Below are positions 31,043 to 33,086 of a stretch of 33,086 nt of DNA, one piece after another (positions within the stretch are counted from its first letter, which is position 1; each line of letters starts with the position of its first letter). Where the stretch lies: assembly GCA_904396495.1 (NCBI GenBank), contig CAJFOJ010000021.1:1-33086 (forward strand). The letters are read 5' to 3'. Under the pieces are notes generated by a model. The model was not told where the DNA came from. It worked only from the letters and a program-made list of their open reading frames with translations, and did no database searches. A program made the translations under genes and the position numbers. This DNA comes from an uncultured Oscillospiraceae bacterium (GTDB taxonomy: Bacteria; Bacillota; Clostridia; Oscillospirales; Ruminococcaceae).

Positions 31043-32739
31043 AAGTTCTGATTATCGGCGGAGTGGCGGGAGGTGCCACCGCAGCGGCCCGCCTGCGCCG
31101 TCTAGATGAAAAGGCGGAGATCATTATTCTTGAGCGGAGCGGCTACGTCTCCTACGCCAACTGCGGCCTCCCCTATTACATAGGCGGAACCATTCAACAG
31201 GAAGGAGCCCTGACTCTTCAAACTCCAGAGAGCTTTAAAAGGCGCTTTAAGGTGGACGTCAGGGTGCATCACGAAGCAATTGCCATCCACCCGGACCAAA
31301 AATCAGTCACTGTCCGCCGCCTCAGTGACGGCACCACCTACGAGGAAAGCTACGACAAGCTCATCCTCTCCCCCGGCGCCAAACCTATCCGTCCCAACCT
31401 TCCCGGCATTGATCACGAGAAAATTTTTACCCTCCGTTCGGTGGAAGATACTTTTCAGATTCATCAGTTCGTAAACCAAAAAGCCCCCCAAACCGCCGTA
31501 ATCGTTGGAGGCGGCTTTATCGGGTTGGAGATGGCGGAAAACCTGACCCATTTGGGATTATCGGTCACAGTGGTAGAGCGACTAAACCAAGTCATGTCCC
31601 CCATCGATTACGACATGGCTTGCGGAGTCCACTCCTATTTGAGAAACAAGGGCATCAATCTCTTATTGGATACCTCGGTAGAGGGCTTTGGGCCAAACGG
31701 CAGCGGCTTGCGCACTCTGCTGGATGGTGGACGCCATTTAGACGCCGACATGGTGATCCTCTCCATCGGCGTCGCCCCCGAGACCCACCTTGCCAAAGAG
31801 GCGGGCCTTAAATTAGGTCTACGTGGCTCCATTTCCGTAAACGACCGGATGGAAACCTCTATTCCCGACATTTACGCCGTAGGCGACGCGGTGGAGGTCC
31901 GAAATTTCGTCACCGGAATGGAAACTCTGATTCCCCTGGCCGGCCCCGCTAACAAACAAGGCCGCATCGCCGCCGACAATATCTGCGGCCGCGACAGCCG
32001 CTACAACGGCTCCCAGGGCTCATCTGTCCTCAAACTCTTCGACATGACAGTAGCTGCTACCGGCCTAAATGAAAACGCTGCGCAAAAAGCAGGCATCCCC
32101 TTCGACAAAGTGGTCACATTCTCGGCAAACCACGCCACCTATTACCCCGGTGCCAGTAACATGACAATTAAAACCCTTTTTGACCCTCAAAATGGAAAAA
32201 TCTTGGGAGCACAAATCGTAGGCTTCGAAGGAGTAGACAAACGGATCGACGTCTTTGCGACCGCTATTCGCGCCCACATGACAGTATACGATCTAGCTGA
32301 ACTGGAACTTTCTTACGCCCCGCCCTACTCATCCGCCAAGGACCCGGTGAACATGGCAGGTTATGTCGCCTCAAATATCCTGGACGGCCTTGTCAAGCAA
32401 TATCATTGGCACGACGTATCCTCTCTGCCCAAGGATGGCAGTGTCACCCTTCTGGACGTCCGCACAAGCGCAGAATATGCCCGTGGCCATATCGAAGGGA
32501 CACTTCACATCCCTGTGGATGACCTCCGGGAACATCTGCGGGAACTCGATCCCCAAAAGCCCATTTATATTAACTGCCAAAGCGGGCTTCGCAGTTACAT
32601 CGCCTGTCGTATTTTAAGCGGCTACGGATTCGACTGCTACAATCTTTCCGGCGGCTGGCGGTTTTATGAGCTCATTCAGCAAGATGGAAGCTTTGATGCC
32701 TCCCCCGCCCATCCCTGTGGCATGAAAATTGAAAAATAG
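31039..32739 (+). CDS. CoA-disulfide reductase-rhodanese fusion (CoADR-RHD)
   Basis: 566 residues. FAD motif VLIIGGVAGGATAAARLRR, then SYANCGLPYYIGG with the redox Cys42 of CoA-disulfide reductases; a second dinucleotide motif VIVGGGFIGLEMAENL near 154-169; FAD motif DIYAVGDAVE; and a dimerisation domain with SYAPPYSSAKDPVNMAG. The C-terminal about 100 residues are a rhodanese (LLDVRTSAEYARGHIEGTLHIP; YINCQSGLRS with Cys513). Such fusions reduce CoA disulfides, CoA persulfides or polysulfide with NAD(P)H. A final Cys (SPAHPCG) may matter for sulfur relay. Third gene of the operon; start overlaps the rhodanese stop by 4 bp. Confidence 0.93.
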   Translation: MKVLIIGGVAGGATAAARLRRLDEKAEIIILERSGYVSYANCGLPYYIGGTIQQEGALTLQTPESFKRRFKVDVRVHHEAIAIHPDQKSVTVRRLSDGTTYEESYDKLILSPGAKPIRPNLPGIDHEKIFTLRSVEDTFQIHQFVNQKAPQTAVIVGGGFIGLEMAENLTHLGLSVTVVERLNQVMSPIDYDMACGVHSYLRNKGINLLLDTSVEGFGPNGSGLRTLLDGGRHLDADMVILSIGVAPETHLAKEAGLKLGLRGSISVNDRMETSIPDIYAVGDAVEVRNFVTGMETLIPLAGPANKQGRIAADNICGRDSRYNGSQGSSVLKLFDMTVAATGLNENAAQKAGIPFDKVVTFSANHATYYPGASNMTIKTLFDPQNGKILGAQIVGFEGVDKRIDVFATAIRAHMTVYDLAELELSYAPPYSSAKDPVNMAGYVASNILDGLVKQYHWHDVSSLPKDGSVTLLDVRTSAEYARGHIEGTLHIPVDDLREHLRELDPQKPIYINCQSGLRSYIACRILSGYGFDCYNLSGGWRFYELIQQDGSFDASPAHPCGMKIEK

Positions 32740-32781
32740 GTATCTACGTAATAATCGATTTTTGTTTCGTCATTTATAGTC

Positions 32782-32808
32782 AGAACCCCCGGCTTTGCCG
32801 GGGGTTCT
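32782..32808. terminator. Strong hairpin after the CoADR gene
   Basis: AGAACCCCCGGC (32782-32793) pairs perfectly with GCCGGGGGTTCT (32797-32808), 3-nt loop; the following T-run is short. Confidence 0.7.
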
Positions 32809-32831
32809 CTTTGCGCTAAAGCTTACAAAAC

Positions 32832-32869
32832 GGCAAAACCGGCCGGGTAACAACCCAGCCGGTTTTGCC
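32832..32869. terminator. Second hairpin, probably the terminator of the minus-strand surface gene
   Basis: GGCAAAACCGGC (32832-32843) pairs with GCCGGTTTTGCC (32858-32869), extended by GGGT/ACCC inside. Lies about 90 bp beyond the stop of the gene at 32961. T-run weak on both sides. Confidence 0.55.
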
Positions 32870-32960
32870 TTGTGAGAGTTTGGAGATAAATACTCTCAAA
32901 TATAGGAGATGAAGGAGATGTGATTACTACATCAACTAGATGTTAGCAATAATAATGTTA

Positions 32961-33086
32961 TTATTGAATCCAAGCACCGCTTGCATCTACCCGGTAGTTG
33001 CCCACAGTGGTGTTAGCAGCCATGGCGCCGCTCGAATAGAAGTAGTAGCACTTACCTCCTATCCAGTTCCAGCCCGTCGCCATTGC
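32961..33086 (-). CDS. C-terminus of a cell-wall-binding-repeat surface protein, partial
   Basis: Only the last 41 residues are in the window, ending at TAA (32961-32963); the gene enters from the right edge. They read GWNWIGGKCYYFYSSGAMA and GNYRVDASGAW, the pattern W-x-x-GK-x-YYF-x-x-x-G-x-MA ... G-x-Y-x-VD-x-x-G-x-W of choline- or glucan-binding repeats (CW_binding_1). These anchor secreted enzymes to wall polymers. What enzyme precedes them cannot be seen. Confidence 0.8.
   Translation of the reverse strand, partial: AMATGWNWIGGKCYYFYSSGAMAANTTVGNYRVDASGAWIQ

Noticed and set aside
1-33086. CRISPR arrays, tRNA or rRNA genes, intact insertion sequences
   Set aside because: None seen on reading; repeats present are operator-like or hairpins.

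Overview
The window looks like a chromosome segment of a mid-GC Gram-positive anaerobe of the class Clostridia, probably Oscillospirales (Ruminococcaceae-like). The evidence is strong AAGGAGG-type ribosome sites, TTGACA/TATAAT promoters, AT-rich spacers, a PTS with DeoR regulators, ferredoxin and Crp/Fnr pairs, and choline-binding-type and discoidin surface proteins. I saw no tRNA, rRNA, CRISPR array or intact insertion sequence.

Left part (1-11500). A very large secreted protein (six discoidin domains, one Ig-like domain, DUF4855) runs off the left edge on the minus strand. It is followed by a Vat/CatB-type acetyltransferase with a short overlapping upstream ORF and by a winged-helix protein of the AlkZ/YcaQ kind. 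Positions 7263-12140 are gene-poor: a promoter-palindrome-hairpin-terminator unit without a convincing gene, a ~140-nt candidate small RNA, an XRE regulator with a small partner, a NUDIX hydrolase, a second long perfect palindrome on a promoter, a SLOG-like protein, and a decayed SpoIIID-like helix-turn-helix.

Centre (12143-16873). Five overlapping plus-strand genes form one tightly coupled operon ending in a strong terminator. They encode an HPr-kinase-like P-loop protein, a signal-peptidase-like domain fused to a PqqD-like domain, a radical SAM/SPASM enzyme, an acyl-carrier-FkbH protein (predicted glyceryl-ACP formation) and an NTP_transf_5 nucleotidyltransferase. I could find no precursor peptide and no transporter. 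This is the best candidate for an undescribed peptide-modifying or natural-product system.

Right part (17011-33086). A ferredoxin and a divergent Crp/Fnr regulator come first. Next is a minus-strand sugar-phosphate operon (TPI-like, yjbQ, hxlB-like, rpe, deoR) whose promoter is studded with AGAAAATA-type repeats. Upstream of it lies a self-contained PTS operon: DeoR-EIIA fusion, EIIBC and HPr-EI fusion, so every phosphocarrier is encoded in one transcript. Together they suggest uptake of a ketose-like sugar and channelling through ketose- and triose-phosphates. Then follow a HAD phosphatase, a LysM-CAP secreted protein behind a structured leader RNA, and a Crp/Fnr regulator next to a thioredoxin-rhodanese-CoA-disulfide-reductase operon with a half-site pair at the activator position. 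The window ends in the C-terminus of a cell-wall-binding-repeat protein.

Two fused genes (13389 and 26919) keep a well-placed internal ribosome site and in-frame ATG exactly at the domain junction, suggesting that the C-terminal domain is also made on its own.
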